Source: an uncultured Eubacterium sp.
GTDB taxonomy: Bacteria > Bacillota > Clostridia > Peptostreptococcales > Anaerovoracaceae
Reading direction: 5' to 3'
NCBI GenBank assembly: GCA_937894585.1
Contig: CALBGO010000077.1
Coordinates: forward strand, 1 to 40,296
Length of the DNA: 40,296 nt
The notes under the pieces are model-generated. The model was given only the letters and a program-made list of their open reading frames with translations. It was not told the origin of the DNA and made no database searches. The translations under genes and the position numbers were made by a program. Positions 9,688 to 17,172 of the stretch are shown here, in pieces (position 1 is the stretch's first letter; each line of letters starts with the position of its first letter).

Positions 9688-9885
9688 ATGCAGGTCTCCT
9701 GGCTGGGAACTCAAATGCCGCTTTCACCTTCCCGAAAGCTTCTGCACAGGCAGTGCTCTCAGTGGTATCCGAAACCGACTCGTCCGTTACAGTGGCGGGA
9801 CCGCGCAGGATTTGCACCTGCTTCCCTCTTAGCTCCCGCTCCGCAGGAAAACGCCATGCGCGGGGAGAACATGAAACAAATAGAT
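9688..9885 (-). promoter_or_regulatory. Cobalamin (B12) riboswitch aptamer
   Basis: Read on the minus strand, the leader contains the conserved class features in order: GCAGGTGCAAATCCTGC (core GGTGCAAATCC at 9818-9808), then CCCGCCACTG (GCCACTG at 9796-9790), then the 3' box AGCCAGGAGACCTGC (around 9704-9690). This spacing and these boxes define the B12-box riboswitch family (Rfam RF00174). The 5' boundary is set by the predicted transcription start near 9885. With the downstream terminator it should switch off the surface gene when adenosylcobalamin (or another corrinoid) is abundant. Confidence 0.93.
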
Positions 9886-9891
9886 AGTTTC

Positions 9892-9921
9892 AGTATACCC
9901 CCCCCCGAGCATTTTTGTCAA
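9892..9921 (-). promoter_or_regulatory. Sigma-A promoter with G9 spacer tract, driving the riboswitch leader
   Basis: On the minus strand a perfect TTGACA (9921-9916) is separated by 18 bp from TATACT (9897-9892). Half of the spacer is an uninterrupted run of nine G (plus-strand C at 9898-9906), directly abutting the -10 box. Transcription would start about 7 nt downstream, just before the aptamer. Loss of one G would give the ideal 17-bp spacer, so slippage here could tune or phase-vary expression. Confidence 0.8.
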
Positions 9922-9992
9922 TATTATAGCATATTAGGTGTTCCTGTATCCCGCCTGTGCAAGCAGAACAGAAACGTCCCTCTGCCGCACTG

Positions 9993-11651
9993 TTATTTTC
10001 CGAATCCGCCGATTCTTGCCCTGGTTCTCTCCTCACCCAGAATCTGCTGGATTTCCCATACATCCGGTGACTGGGCGCGTCCCATCAGCGCAATTCTGAT
10101 GACCGTGCTCACATGGCCCACATGCCCTTTGTATTCCTCCGGATGTTTCTTGAAATCCTTCGGTTTTGCCGCATAGCCCAGTTCTTCCGCAATGGTTCTG
10201 ATCTTGTCAAACCAACCGCTCTGATCGTCTGCATGATCGTAAGAAGCCAGATATTTTTCAAGAATGACCGGAATATCCTCTTCCGGAACCTCTGCCGGCA
10301 TTTCATCCTTCATCTTAAACAGATCATCAAAGAAATAGCTGATGAATGCAACAATCTGCTCTGCATAGATCAGATCCTTTCTCGGCTTTTTGTCGTTCCG
10401 TCCGAGATCCAAAATACGCTCCAGATAAGCCCTGTCTGCAAAGATATGAGAAAGCTCCGGACGGAATTCCTCAGCCCAGCCTTTCAGGAAGTCATAAAGT
10501 TCAGATGCCGGAATTTTCAGCAGCACATCCTTGCTGATATCGTTCAGTTTGTTCAGATCAAAGAGCGCGCCGGAATTGCTCATCTTTTCGGTTGTGAAGG
10601 CAAATTCGTCAATGTCCGCATCCGGATGCTCCATTCTCCATTCTTCAAAGTTGGAGTTCAAAATGGTCAGAAGATATTCTCTGACTGCGGCAGGATGATA
10701 GCCCTGCTGTCTGTAGTAGTCCAGTGACAGTTCAGGGTCTTTTCTCTTGGAGAGTTTCCGCTTATTGCCCTCTTCATCCAGCTTCATCAGCTGTGCGGTG
10801 TGGCAGTATACAGGCGGTTCCCAGCCCAGCTTTTCAAAGAGCTCCACATGAATCGGCAGAGACGGCAGCCATTCCGCGCCTCTGACTACATGGGTCGTTC
10901 TCATCAGGTGATCATCCACAACATGGGCAAAGTGATACGTCGGAATCCCCGTTGCCTTCAGGATTACTACATCCTGAAAGTTCTCAGGCATTTCCAGAAC
11001 GCCTCTGACCGCATCCTTTACATGAATTTTTCTCACATTCTCTTCAGATGCATCCGGATTTCCGCCGGAGCGCAGTCTTACAACATAAGGTCTGCCCGCT
11101 TTTAGATTCGCCTCTACTTCCTCTATGGTCAAGTCTCTGCTCTTTGCATATTTTCCGTAAATTCCCGGATTCTCCTTTGCAGCTTCCTGACCGGCTCTGA
11201 TTTTCGCAATTTCCTCCTCTGTCAGAAAACAAGGATAAGCCTTGCCCTCCTCTACCAGCTTTTTTGCAAAGCATCTGTAAATATCGCCGCGCATACTCTG
11301 CGTATAGCTGCCGTAATCGCCGGTTTCTCCGTCAAGACCCGCGCCTTCGTCAAATCTGATGTCGAAGAACTTCAGCGAGTTGATGATGGTTTCCACCGCG
11401 CCTTCTACATATCGCTTATCATCGGTGTCTTCAATTCTCAGATAGAAAATGCCGCCGCTCTGATGGGCAAGACGCTCGTCCACAAATGCGCCGTAAAGAT
11501 TTCCCAGATGAATAAATCCGGTCGGGCTCGGTCCCAGTCTTGTCACCTTGGCGCCTTCCGGAAGATTTCTCTTGGGATACTTCGCCTCAATTTCTTCCGG
11601 CGTCTTCGTCATCTGCGGAAAAAGAAGCTCCGCCAGTCTGCTGTAATCCAT
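9993..11651 (-). CDS. gltX: Glutamyl-tRNA synthetase
   Basis: This 552-residue class I aminoacyl-tRNA synthetase charges tRNA-Glu (and in many Gram-positives also tRNA-Gln, for later amidation). The HIGH-type signature is in RLGPSPTGFIHLGNLYGAF (about residues 38-56). FYLRIEDTDDKRYVEGA follows, and the KMSKS-type motif is KLSKRKDPE (about residue 305). The C-terminal anticodon-binding helical region ends in RARIGGFGK. It is longer than the usual 470-490 residues and belongs to a longer variant with extra sequence in the C-terminal half. The SD is GGAGG before ATG 11651. It is monocistronic, divergent from the spoVAF-like gene, with a sigma-A promoter in the shared 143-bp intergenic region. 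No clear terminator is seen in the 72 bp before the surface-gene promoter. Confidence 0.96.
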   Translation of the reverse strand: MDYSRLAELLFPQMTKTPEEIEAKYPKRNLPEGAKVTRLGPSPTGFIHLGNLYGAFVDERLAHQSGGIFYLRIEDTDDKRYVEGAVETIINSLKFFDIRFDEGAGLDGETGDYGSYTQSMRGDIYRCFAKKLVEEGKAYPCFLTEEEIAKIRAGQEAAKENPGIYGKYAKSRDLTIEEVEANLKAGRPYVVRLRSGGNPDASEENVRKIHVKDAVRGVLEMPENFQDVVILKATGIPTYHFAHVVDDHLMRTTHVVRGAEWLPSLPIHVELFEKLGWEPPVYCHTAQLMKLDEEGNKRKLSKRKDPELSLDYYRQQGYHPAAVREYLLTILNSNFEEWRMEHPDADIDEFAFTTEKMSNSGALFDLNKLNDISKDVLLKIPASELYDFLKGWAEEFRPELSHIFADRAYLERILDLGRNDKKPRKDLIYAEQIVAFISYFFDDLFKMKDEMPAEVPEEDIPVILEKYLASYDHADDQSGWFDKIRTIAEELGYAAKPKDFKKHPEEYKGHVGHVSTVIRIALMGRAQSPDVWEIQQILGEERTRARIGGFGK

Positions 11652-11701
11652 ATATTATAACCTCCTTCGGTTTTCTTTTGTTTTATTATAAAATCCATTT
11701 T

Positions 11702-11731
11702 ATTATATACTTTCGCGCGTATGAATTTCAA
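11702..11731 (-). promoter_or_regulatory. Probable gltX promoter
   Basis: On the minus strand TTGAAA (11731-11726) is followed after 18 bp by TATAAT (11707-11702), about 50 bp upstream of gltX. It overlaps the candidate sporulation promoter of the divergent gene at 11795. Confidence 0.65.
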
Positions 11732-11748
11732 GGGTTTTGGCAAAATAA
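11719..11748 (+). promoter_or_regulatory. Candidate forespore (sigma-F/G type) promoter for the spoVAF-like gene
   Basis: GTATG (11719-11723), a 15-bp spacer and GGCAAAATAA (11739-11748) resemble the sigma-F/sigma-G class of promoters. No sigma-A promoter is visible in this direction. The match is imperfect, and the call leans on the expected forespore expression of SpoVAF. Confidence 0.35.
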
Positions 11749-11794
11749 TCAGAAGTAAAAAAAACAGAAACAAGTCTCAGCGCAGGAGGAATCT

Positions 11795-13213
11795 ATGAGT
11801 ACAAACCGTTACCGGTATTATCTGGAGCATTTTACAGGGCAGCTGCCCTTGGGCGAGGCCTTTGACCTTGTGGAGCGTCCCATCGTCATCGGCGGCAGAC
11901 GCGGCCGTCTCTACTTTGTGGACGGTCTTTCCGACAGTGAAAAGCTGCAGCACCTTTTTAATTTTCTGATGGCTGTACCAAAAGACGCAATTGCAGGCGA
12001 AATCGACGCGGATCATTTTATGTCCGAATTCTTTCCTTTTATCAAAAGCTCCGCCGAAAGTGATCCGGACAAAGCAGTCAAATTTCTTTATGCCGGCCTT
12101 TCTCCAATCATTTTGGACGGCCTGGACAAAATCATCATTGCCGATACCAGACGCTATCCCCAGCGCAGCGTAGAGGAACCGGACAAGGAAAAAACGCTCC
12201 GAGGCGCCAAAGACGGATTTACAGAAAGCATCATGGAAAATCTGGGTATGATTCGCCGCCGCATCCGCGATAACCGGCTGATTTTTAAGAATTTCACGGT
12301 TGGTGAAAAATCCCGTACCGATGTTGCAGTCTGCTATATGAAAGGCTCTGCCGATATGAACCTGGTAGAGCGTATTGAAAAGGGGCTTTCGGAAATCATC
12401 ATCGACAGTGTTTCCATCGGAGATCAGACGATTGTGGAACAGCTTATTATCAAGCTCAACGGCGGAAAGAGAAAGCTTCGCTTAAATCCCTTTCCTAAAG
12501 TACGCTACACCCAGAGACCCGATATTATCTGCGCCCATCTGACCGAGGGAAAAATCGCGCTGATTGTCGACACCTCACCCACAGCAATTCTGCTGCCGGT
12601 GGGAATCTTTGATTTCACACAGGATGTGGATGACTATTACTTTCCCCTGATTACCGGAAATTATCTTCGGTTTCTGCGGATTTTCAATATGATGGTCATC
12701 CTGTTTCTGACACCGGTTTACCTGCTGATTGTGGAGGGCGACATTCCGCCACCCCTTTCCATGGATTTCATCACGCCGAAAGAACCCTTTGCACTTCCGG
12801 TTTTCTGGCAGTTTATCCTGCTGGAACTTGCGGTGGACGGTCTTCGTCTGGCATCTCTGAACACGCCGGATTCTCTCGGAACTTCTCTTTCCGTCATCGG
12901 CGCACTGATTCTGGGAGAGTTTTCGGTCAGCTCCGGCTGGTTTATTCCGCAGACCATTCTGATGATGGCGGTAGTCTCGCTGGCATCCTTCACACAGCCC
13001 AGCATCGAGCTTTCCTACGGAATCAAATTCATCCGCGTCATCATGCTCATCGGCGCCATGCTTTTCAGCTGGCCGGGACTTCTTGCAGGCTTTGCCGCAG
13101 GACTTATCCTGATTGCTGTAACGAAAACACTGAGCGGCCATTCTTATCTGTATCCTCTGTTTCCGTTTCACTGGAAATCCCTCAAAAAACTAATCTTCAG
13201 GACGGCACAATAG
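11795..13213 (+). CDS. spoVAF: SpoVAF/GerA-family spore germination membrane protein
   Basis: The 472-residue protein has the two-part GerA-A-subunit layout. A soluble N-terminal region of about 280 residues starts with PLGEAFDLVERPIVIGGRR and YFVDGLSDSE, a pattern typical of the SpoVAF branch. Conserved features further on include GMIRRRIRDNRLIF, DVAVCYMKG and PDIICAHLTEGKIALIVD. About five membrane segments fill the C-terminal 190 residues. SpoVAF sits in the spore inner membrane and takes part in the early response to germinants with the SpoVA channel. No spoVA genes are adjacent here, which is unusual because spoVAF often ends that operon, so an orphan GerA-type A subunit is the alternative. 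The SD AGGAGG lies 6-7 nt before ATG 11795. The gene stands close to other germination genes (cwlJ, gerQ). It ends in TAG within the stem of its own terminator. Confidence 0.8.
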   Translation: MSTNRYRYYLEHFTGQLPLGEAFDLVERPIVIGGRRGRLYFVDGLSDSEKLQHLFNFLMAVPKDAIAGEIDADHFMSEFFPFIKSSAESDPDKAVKFLYAGLSPIILDGLDKIIIADTRRYPQRSVEEPDKEKTLRGAKDGFTESIMENLGMIRRRIRDNRLIFKNFTVGEKSRTDVAVCYMKGSADMNLVERIEKGLSEIIIDSVSIGDQTIVEQLIIKLNGGKRKLRLNPFPKVRYTQRPDIICAHLTEGKIALIVDTSPTAILLPVGIFDFTQDVDDYYFPLITGNYLRFLRIFNMMVILFLTPVYLLIVEGDIPPPLSMDFITPKEPFALPVFWQFILLELAVDGLRLASLNTPDSLGTSLSVIGALILGEFSVSSGWFIPQTILMMAVVSLASFTQPSIELSYGIKFIRVIMLIGAMLFSWPGLLAGFAAGLILIAVTKTLSGHSYLYPLFPFHWKSLKKLIFRTAQ

Positions 13214-13227
13214 CTGTCCTGTTTTTT
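13198..13227 (+). terminator. Intrinsic terminator of the spoVAF-like gene
   Basis: CAGGACGG pairs with CTGTCCTG across an 8-nt loop and is followed by TTTTTT. The hairpin overlaps the stop codon. Confidence 0.85.
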
Positions 13228-13320
13228 ATGATCCGAAAAAGATTAAATGGTTGGTATTTCCGAAATATTAATGTATAGCCTCCGTTCCTATCCGTCTTAC
13301 CTTGCCAAGCGGGCTTAAAG

Positions 13321-13346
13321 CAAAAAACGCCGGCGCTGCGCCGGCG
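13321..13346 (-). terminator. Intrinsic terminator of the small membrane-protein gene
   Basis: A perfect 8-bp stem (CGCCGGCG each side, 3-nt loop) is followed on the minus strand by TTTTTT, directly after the stop of the gene at 13355. Confidence 0.85.
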
Positions 13347-13354
13347 AATCATTG

Positions 13355-13897
13355 TTAAAAATCATAATGATAGTTATAGCTGCCCGAAAACGGATCTGCG
13401 CTGATATAACTGAAAACAGCCTGTACCGCGGATACTGCCAGAGCAATCAGACAAATTACCGCCACAACTCCCCCGATAATCAGAAGCACTTTTCCCCAAG
13501 TCGGCATTCCGGCTTTCTGCTGCGGAGCCTGACTGTAAGCGCTGCTGTACTGAGCGCCGTTATCTTCCTCTTCAGATGAGCGATACTGCTGTTCATCATA
13601 CTGCGCTTCGTACTGTCCGTTTCTGCCCGCGCAGTTTTCTCCGCCGCTGCCTGCATTGTAACGGTTATATCCGTATTCCGCCTTCAGCGGATAGTCTTTT
13701 CTGATAATCAGATATACAACAACCCCGATAAAGCACGGAACCAATCCGGCAACCAGCGCCCAAAGCCACGGAGAGCAGTCCACCCTTTTTTTCGCATCTT
13801 TGTATACAAGAACTGCTGCCAGAACCGGCAGACCGATACCGAAAATCAATCCCAGCAGAATAATAAACATAACAAGCATACTCCCAATCAGATACAT
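13355..13897 (-). CDS. Small membrane protein of unknown function
   Basis: The protein has 180 residues starting MYLIGSMLVM. The start is placed at 13897 because AAGGGAG lies 7 nt upstream; a longer reading from 13921 has no SD. It has two N-terminal membrane segments joined by a short basic loop (VLVYKDAKKR, then PWLWALVAGLVP and GVVVYLIIRK), which resembles the N-terminal membrane domain of phospholipase-D-like proteins. Next come a long Gln/Tyr/Ser-rich low-complexity stretch (about residues 75-130), a third membrane helix (VLLIIGGVVAVICLIALAVS) and a short aromatic tail. The order membrane pair, disordered linker, single helix is seen in many Gram-positive envelope proteins without known function. 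It is convergent with the spoVAF-like gene, has its own terminator, and no partner gene is apparent. Confidence 0.75.
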   Translation of the reverse strand: MYLIGSMLVMFIILLGLIFGIGLPVLAAVLVYKDAKKRVDCSPWLWALVAGLVPCFIGVVVYLIIRKDYPLKAEYGYNRYNAGSGGENCAGRNGQYEAQYDEQQYRSSEEEDNGAQYSSAYSQAPQQKAGMPTWGKVLLIIGGVVAVICLIALAVSAVQAVFSYISADPFSGSYNYHYDF

Positions 13898-13958
13898 ACA
13901 AATCTCCCTTCTTTTCTGCAAAATTCTACAAACAGTATATCACATTTTCCGCAGACTG

Positions 13959-13967
13959 CATATATTA
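13959..13967 (+). promoter_or_regulatory. Candidate mother-cell (sigma-E/K) -10 element upstream of cwlJ
   Basis: CATATATTA fits the CATAnnnTA -10 pattern of sigma-K. An AC dinucleotide lies 15 bp upstream, one or two bases short of the usual spacing. It is about 30 bp before the cwlJ start, and cwlJ is a mother-cell gene in Bacillus. Confidence 0.4.
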
Positions 13968-13997
13968 TTATTAAATCTTTACCCGAGGTGACTTACC

Positions 13998-14441
13998 ATG
14001 CCTATGGATACACGAGAGCTTTTTGCCCGCCTGATACAGTGCGAGGCAGGAGGCGAAGGGGAAAACGGTATGAAAGCAATTGCGACTGTTGTTATGAACC
14101 GCGCGACCATCAGCTACGGGGAATTTTCCCGCGTCAGCCGGGGCGGTGATATACGCGCCGTCATAACGCAGCCCGGTCAGTTTGTTTGTATGAGAGAGAC
14201 GGTAGGCGGTACCTATAACCGCCAGAATGTCTACAATATGACTCCGACTCAGGAGCATTACGATATTGTTGACTGGGCCATGGCGGGAGGCCGTCTGCCC
14301 GGAGTAGACGGTTCTTTATTTTTTCACAACCCTTACAGTCCCACCTGCCCTACCTATTTTCCCACTAATGTCGGTGTGATTCACAACAGAATCGGCAATC
14401 ACTGCTTTTATCTTCCGACATCCTACTATGCCCAGACATAG
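13998..14441 (+). CDS. cwlJ: Spore cortex-lytic / cell wall hydrolase CwlJ-like
   Basis: The 147-residue protein is made up almost wholly of the SleB-type Hydrolase_2 catalytic domain. The conserved block LFARLIQCEAGGEGENG carries the catalytic glutamate (Glu16), followed by KAIATVVMNR, DIRAVITQPGQFVC and a C-terminal SLFFHNPYSP. It lacks a signal peptide and peptidoglycan-binding domain, as CwlJ does (about 142 residues in B. subtilis) and unlike SleB. CwlJ degrades cortex peptidoglycan containing muramic-delta-lactam during germination and needs the coat protein GerQ for localisation. A gerQ-like gene follows 110 bp downstream, which supports this identity. The SD is GAGGTGA, 7 nt before ATG 13998. 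Confidence 0.88.
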   Translation: MPMDTRELFARLIQCEAGGEGENGMKAIATVVMNRATISYGEFSRVSRGGDIRAVITQPGQFVCMRETVGGTYNRQNVYNMTPTQEHYDIVDWAMAGGRLPGVDGSLFFHNPYSPTCPTYFPTNVGVIHNRIGNHCFYLPTSYYAQT

Positions 14442-14497
14442 AATCCGAAAAATCGGCTTTACCGATTCCATTAAAAGTTTATTTCTCCTGACACTAC

Positions 14498-14522
14498 GGA
14501 AATATCAAAAGTCGATATTTCC
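14498..14522. repeat. 9-bp perfect inverted repeat upstream of gerQ
   Basis: GGAAATATC and GATATTTCC are separated by 7 bp, about 30 bp before the gerQ start. There is no T-run on either side, so it is more likely an operator or an mRNA hairpin than a terminator. Confidence 0.6.
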
Positions 14523-14551
14523 TACATAATAAAAAAGAGAGGTACCTGCAT

Positions 14552-15430
14552 ATGATTACTCCATGTAATGCGGAAAACGGCTGCGGCACACTGATGCATA
14601 CCGGCAGCACAGACACCGCATCTCCTTTTGCGCCCGCAGAATCCATCGGTCGTTCCCAAATGACAGATGTGACAAACTCCCGCAGAAACGAAAACATACA
14701 AATGCAAAACGGCGCCGGTCAAAGCCGCATCAGTGAAATACAGGCAGGCCGCAGCGCGATGCAAAGCTCCGAAAGTCCCGGCAGCAGCCGAAACGGCATT
14801 TGGCAGAACGGAACTATGACATCCGTTCCCTCCCAGACCGGTATGATTGCTTCCACCTTTTCCATGCCGGGCACAGTAGTTCGGGCGGAAGATCTTCCGG
14901 AAATGATTCCCGGACAGCCCGACCCGCCTTTTTCACAAACTCCTGTAAATCCCAACTTCGCTATGTTTCCTAACCAATCATCGCAGAATCAGCCGGCTCA
15001 AAACCAATCGGCACAGAACCGGTCAGCAGGAATCCTGCCTGAACAGGATATTCCGCCGGTTTCCTCAGAAACCAATCCGGGAAGTGCCGCCGGAATTGTC
15101 CCTCCGCCCATTCTTCCCGATGCGCCGCAGTTTGCGGTTCCACTGAACCCTCTGATGCCGCCGGGTTATCAGGAGTTTATCAGCTACGAAAACCTGCAGT
15201 ACCTTAACGGATTCCTGCGCACACAAATCGGCAAATATATGCGGGTTGAGCAGCAGGTAGGCTCCAACAGCATTGAAGAACGGTACGGCTATCTCATCGG
15301 CGTGGGAATCAATTATATTCTGCTGCAGGAACTGGGCACGGGAAATGTCAGCACACTGGACTATTATAACATTAAATTCGTATATATTTATTACACCAAT
15401 CCGAGCCTGCCTCAAAGTCCGCGAAGATAG
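14552..15430 (+). CDS. gerQ: Spore coat protein GerQ-like, with long Gln/Ser/Pro-rich N-terminus
   Basis: Of 292 residues, the last 90 or so (YLNGFLRTQIGKYMRVEQ, RYGYLIGVGINYILLQEL, LDYYNIKFVYIYY) match the GerQ/YwdL coat domain. In Bacillus this protein is cross-linked into the inner coat and is needed for CwlJ function. The first 190 residues are low complexity, rich in Gln, Ser, Asn and Pro, with repeated NQSAQNQ-like units near residues 140-155. GerQ of B. subtilis is 181 residues, so the N-terminal part is an extension. Gln-rich regions are typical transglutaminase substrates in coats, which would fit but is inference. The SD is GAGAGG before ATG 14552. Placement after cwlJ mirrors the gerQ-cwlJ linkage of Bacillus, with the order reversed. 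Confidence 0.75.
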   Translation: MITPCNAENGCGTLMHTGSTDTASPFAPAESIGRSQMTDVTNSRRNENIQMQNGAGQSRISEIQAGRSAMQSSESPGSSRNGIWQNGTMTSVPSQTGMIASTFSMPGTVVRAEDLPEMIPGQPDPPFSQTPVNPNFAMFPNQSSQNQPAQNQSAQNRSAGILPEQDIPPVSSETNPGSAAGIVPPPILPDAPQFAVPLNPLMPPGYQEFISYENLQYLNGFLRTQIGKYMRVEQQVGSNSIEERYGYLIGVGINYILLQELGTGNVSTLDYYNIKFVYIYYTNPSLPQSPRR

Positions 15431-15498
15431 AGCAGCTGCGCCTCCGCAGTTGGCAAAGCCGCCACTTTCCGCCGATTTTTGCCCTTAAATAATTTATC

Positions 15499-15540
15499 AA
15501 AATGCGTTTTGCAGTATTTGCGGAACGCATTTTATTTTTA
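15499..15540 (+). terminator. Intrinsic terminator after gerQ
   Basis: AAAATGCGTT pairs perfectly with AACGCATTTT across a 15-nt loop and is followed by ATTTTTA. It lies about 70 bp after the gerQ stop. Confidence 0.75.
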
Positions 15541-15558
15541 AAAAGAAAGAATTTTCTG

Positions 15559-15587
15559 TTGTGTTTTTTCTCACAGACAGTTATAAT
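15559..15587 (+). promoter_or_regulatory. Sigma-A promoter for the secreted protein gene
   Basis: TTGTGT (15559-15564), a 17-bp spacer and a perfect TATAAT (15582-15587) lie 40 bp upstream of ATG 15628. The spacer includes a T-rich stretch. Confidence 0.7.
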
Positions 15588-15627
15588 TAATCCATACTAA
15601 AAATTTACGCGAAAAGAGGATTCTATT

Positions 15628-16914
15628 ATGAAAACATCGAAGAAACTTCTCAGCCTTTCTCTTTCCGCCGCACTGGTTTTCACAACTGTGTTTGCAGGTG
15701 CGGAAAGTATATTCGCTGAAACTTCCGTTACTGAAAAAGACTGCCCTGCGCCTTTGGAACTTGCAGAAAACTGTACCCTGGATTTTGAAAATGCCGAAAC
15801 CGCAGGTGCAGTAAAAGCAACAGGCGTCAATGCTTCATTACAGGCCATGACCGAGATGCAGTCTGTAACAGCAGTCAATATCAATACAACAACAGAAGCA
15901 AATGCCTATAAAACCGGTTTGTATGACCGCAATAATTTATGGAGTATTCCTGTAAAAATTCCTGCTGCCGGCAACTTTCTAATCAATCTTGTAAGCACCG
16001 GCAACAATAATGTATACCTTTTCGATACCCCAAATCCTGGCGCAGATACGAAACCGATTGCGGCAATGGCTCTTCCTGCTTCCCAGAGCGACAGCGATAT
16101 ATATTCCTTCTCCGCCCGTGTTGCAAAAGCAGGCACTTACTATCTGGTATTTGCAACCGACAGCTACAGCAGCATTCAGACTGCCCTGCAGGTCTTCTAT
16201 GCAAAGGCTCTGAAATCCGGCAGCTCTACAGCAGTGACCTCCGGCAAAGTTCGTTATGCCTCTGTATCCGGCACAGGTTATCGCTATTTCAAAATTACCG
16301 TACCGGGCACCAGGTATCTGAGAATCGACATTCCGTGGGGAGACGGCGGTCAGGATGCCGCATACAAAATCAAGCTGATGAACTCCTCTAAAAAGAAAAA
16401 CCTTCTGAAGGGTATTGTAAACTTGAAAAAAGACGGCAGAGGCTACACCACTTATGCCGGCGTACCGAAAGGAACTTACTATGTTGCCGTTTCCACCGCG
16501 ACAGATTCAGCCTACAGCATTAAAGTCACCTCCACGAAGGTGACCGATAAGAGCGGAAGCACCAGATCCAAGGCAAACCGTATGTACAAAGGAAACAGCA
16601 GAAGCGGTATCATCACAGCAACCCAGTCCTCTTCTTCAGGCGACTGGTACAAACTGGTACTTGGCTCCACACAGCGCGTAGAACTTGACATTATTACAAA
16701 ATCAGGCGGCTACAGCGGCGGAATCAAATTCTCGGTTTACAGCGGCAGCAAAACCAAGGCTTTCGGAACTGCCGAATACTACTATGGTGAACCTAACGGT
16801 ACTCTGCACCTTTACACCTCCGGCTACGGCGACCGTCTCGTAAAAGGCACCTACTATATCAAAGTACAGAAGTACGGCAGCGGAAGCGGCTACTACAAAC
16901 TGAAATGGAAGTAA
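15628..16914 (+). CDS. Secreted beta-sandwich (PPC-like) repeat protein
   Basis: The protein has 428 residues with a signal peptide (KKLLSLSLSAALVFTTVFAG, cleavage near residues 30-31). The mature part holds three beta-rich modules of about 110 residues. Each ends in a strand of the type AGTYYLVFATD, KGTYYVAVSTA or KGTYYIKVQKY, a signature of bacterial pre-peptidase C-terminal (PPC) and related domains. No catalytic domain is present, so the protein is all carrier or binding modules. The C-terminus is basic and aromatic (SGYYKLKWK), with no LPxTG, SLH or membrane anchor. An AAGAGGA SD precedes the ATG. It is monocistronic, with a strong promoter and a terminator. Possible roles are cell-envelope association or adhesion; the sequence does not settle this. 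Confidence 0.85.
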   Translation: MKTSKKLLSLSLSAALVFTTVFAGAESIFAETSVTEKDCPAPLELAENCTLDFENAETAGAVKATGVNASLQAMTEMQSVTAVNINTTTEANAYKTGLYDRNNLWSIPVKIPAAGNFLINLVSTGNNNVYLFDTPNPGADTKPIAAMALPASQSDSDIYSFSARVAKAGTYYLVFATDSYSSIQTALQVFYAKALKSGSSTAVTSGKVRYASVSGTGYRYFKITVPGTRYLRIDIPWGDGGQDAAYKIKLMNSSKKKNLLKGIVNLKKDGRGYTTYAGVPKGTYYVAVSTATDSAYSIKVTSTKVTDKSGSTRSKANRMYKGNSRSGIITATQSSSSGDWYKLVLGSTQRVELDIITKSGGYSGGIKFSVYSGSKTKAFGTAEYYYGEPNGTLHLYTSGYGDRLVKGTYYIKVQKYGSGSGYYKLKWK

Positions 16915-16966
16915 ACCATATAAGACAAAACCTCACATAGATTTCCTTTCAACCGTTCTATCGAGA

Positions 16967-17008
16967 ACGAGCAAAGGGACGACCCAATTGGGCCGTCCCT
17001 TTGTTCGT
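16967..17008. terminator. Long hairpin between convergent genes, probable bidirectional terminator
   Basis: ACGAGCAAAGGGACG pairs with CGTCCCTTTGTTCGT (one G-U), and the loop contains the palindrome CCCAATTGGG. It sits 50 bp after the secreted-protein stop and 25 bp after the stop of the converging 34-residue gene. The T-runs are short, so termination may rest on the very stable stem. Confidence 0.7.
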
Positions 17009-17033
17009 ATTTCGTATTATCTGTTATCGGCTT

Positions 17034-17138
17034 TTAATTTCCGCAGTTGCAGAAAATGATTACCAGCAGCAAGAAGAAGAATAACAGACTGGTGTCGATT
17101 CCGCCTTCATGGTTGAATAATCCGCAATTGTTTGACAT
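17034..17138 (-). CDS. 34-residue hydrophobic protein, probably sporulation-related
   Basis: This short gene starts at ATG 17138 with SD AGGTGA 7 nt upstream and stops at TAA 17034. The product begins MSNNCGLFNHEGGIDTS, continues with a single membrane segment (LLFFFLLLVIIF) and ends CNCGN. The pattern of a Gly/Asn/Cys-containing head, one very hydrophobic helix and a short Cys tail recalls the tiny YjcZ-type sporulation membrane proteins of Bacilli and Clostridia. I cannot assign it to a named family. A sigma-K-like promoter lies just upstream, which supports late mother-cell expression. It converges on the secreted-protein gene and shares a hairpin terminator with it. Confidence 0.7.
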   Translation of the reverse strand: MSNNCGLFNHEGGIDTSLLFFFLLLVIIFCNCGN

Positions 17139-17172
17139 AGTATTTCACCTGCTTCTTTCTTAGATTTTACTA

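Noticed and set aside
9504..9689. 61-residue ORF in the leader of the surface gene
   Set aside because: It lies across the riboswitch 3' end and terminator hairpin, has no SD, and overlaps the real start codon.
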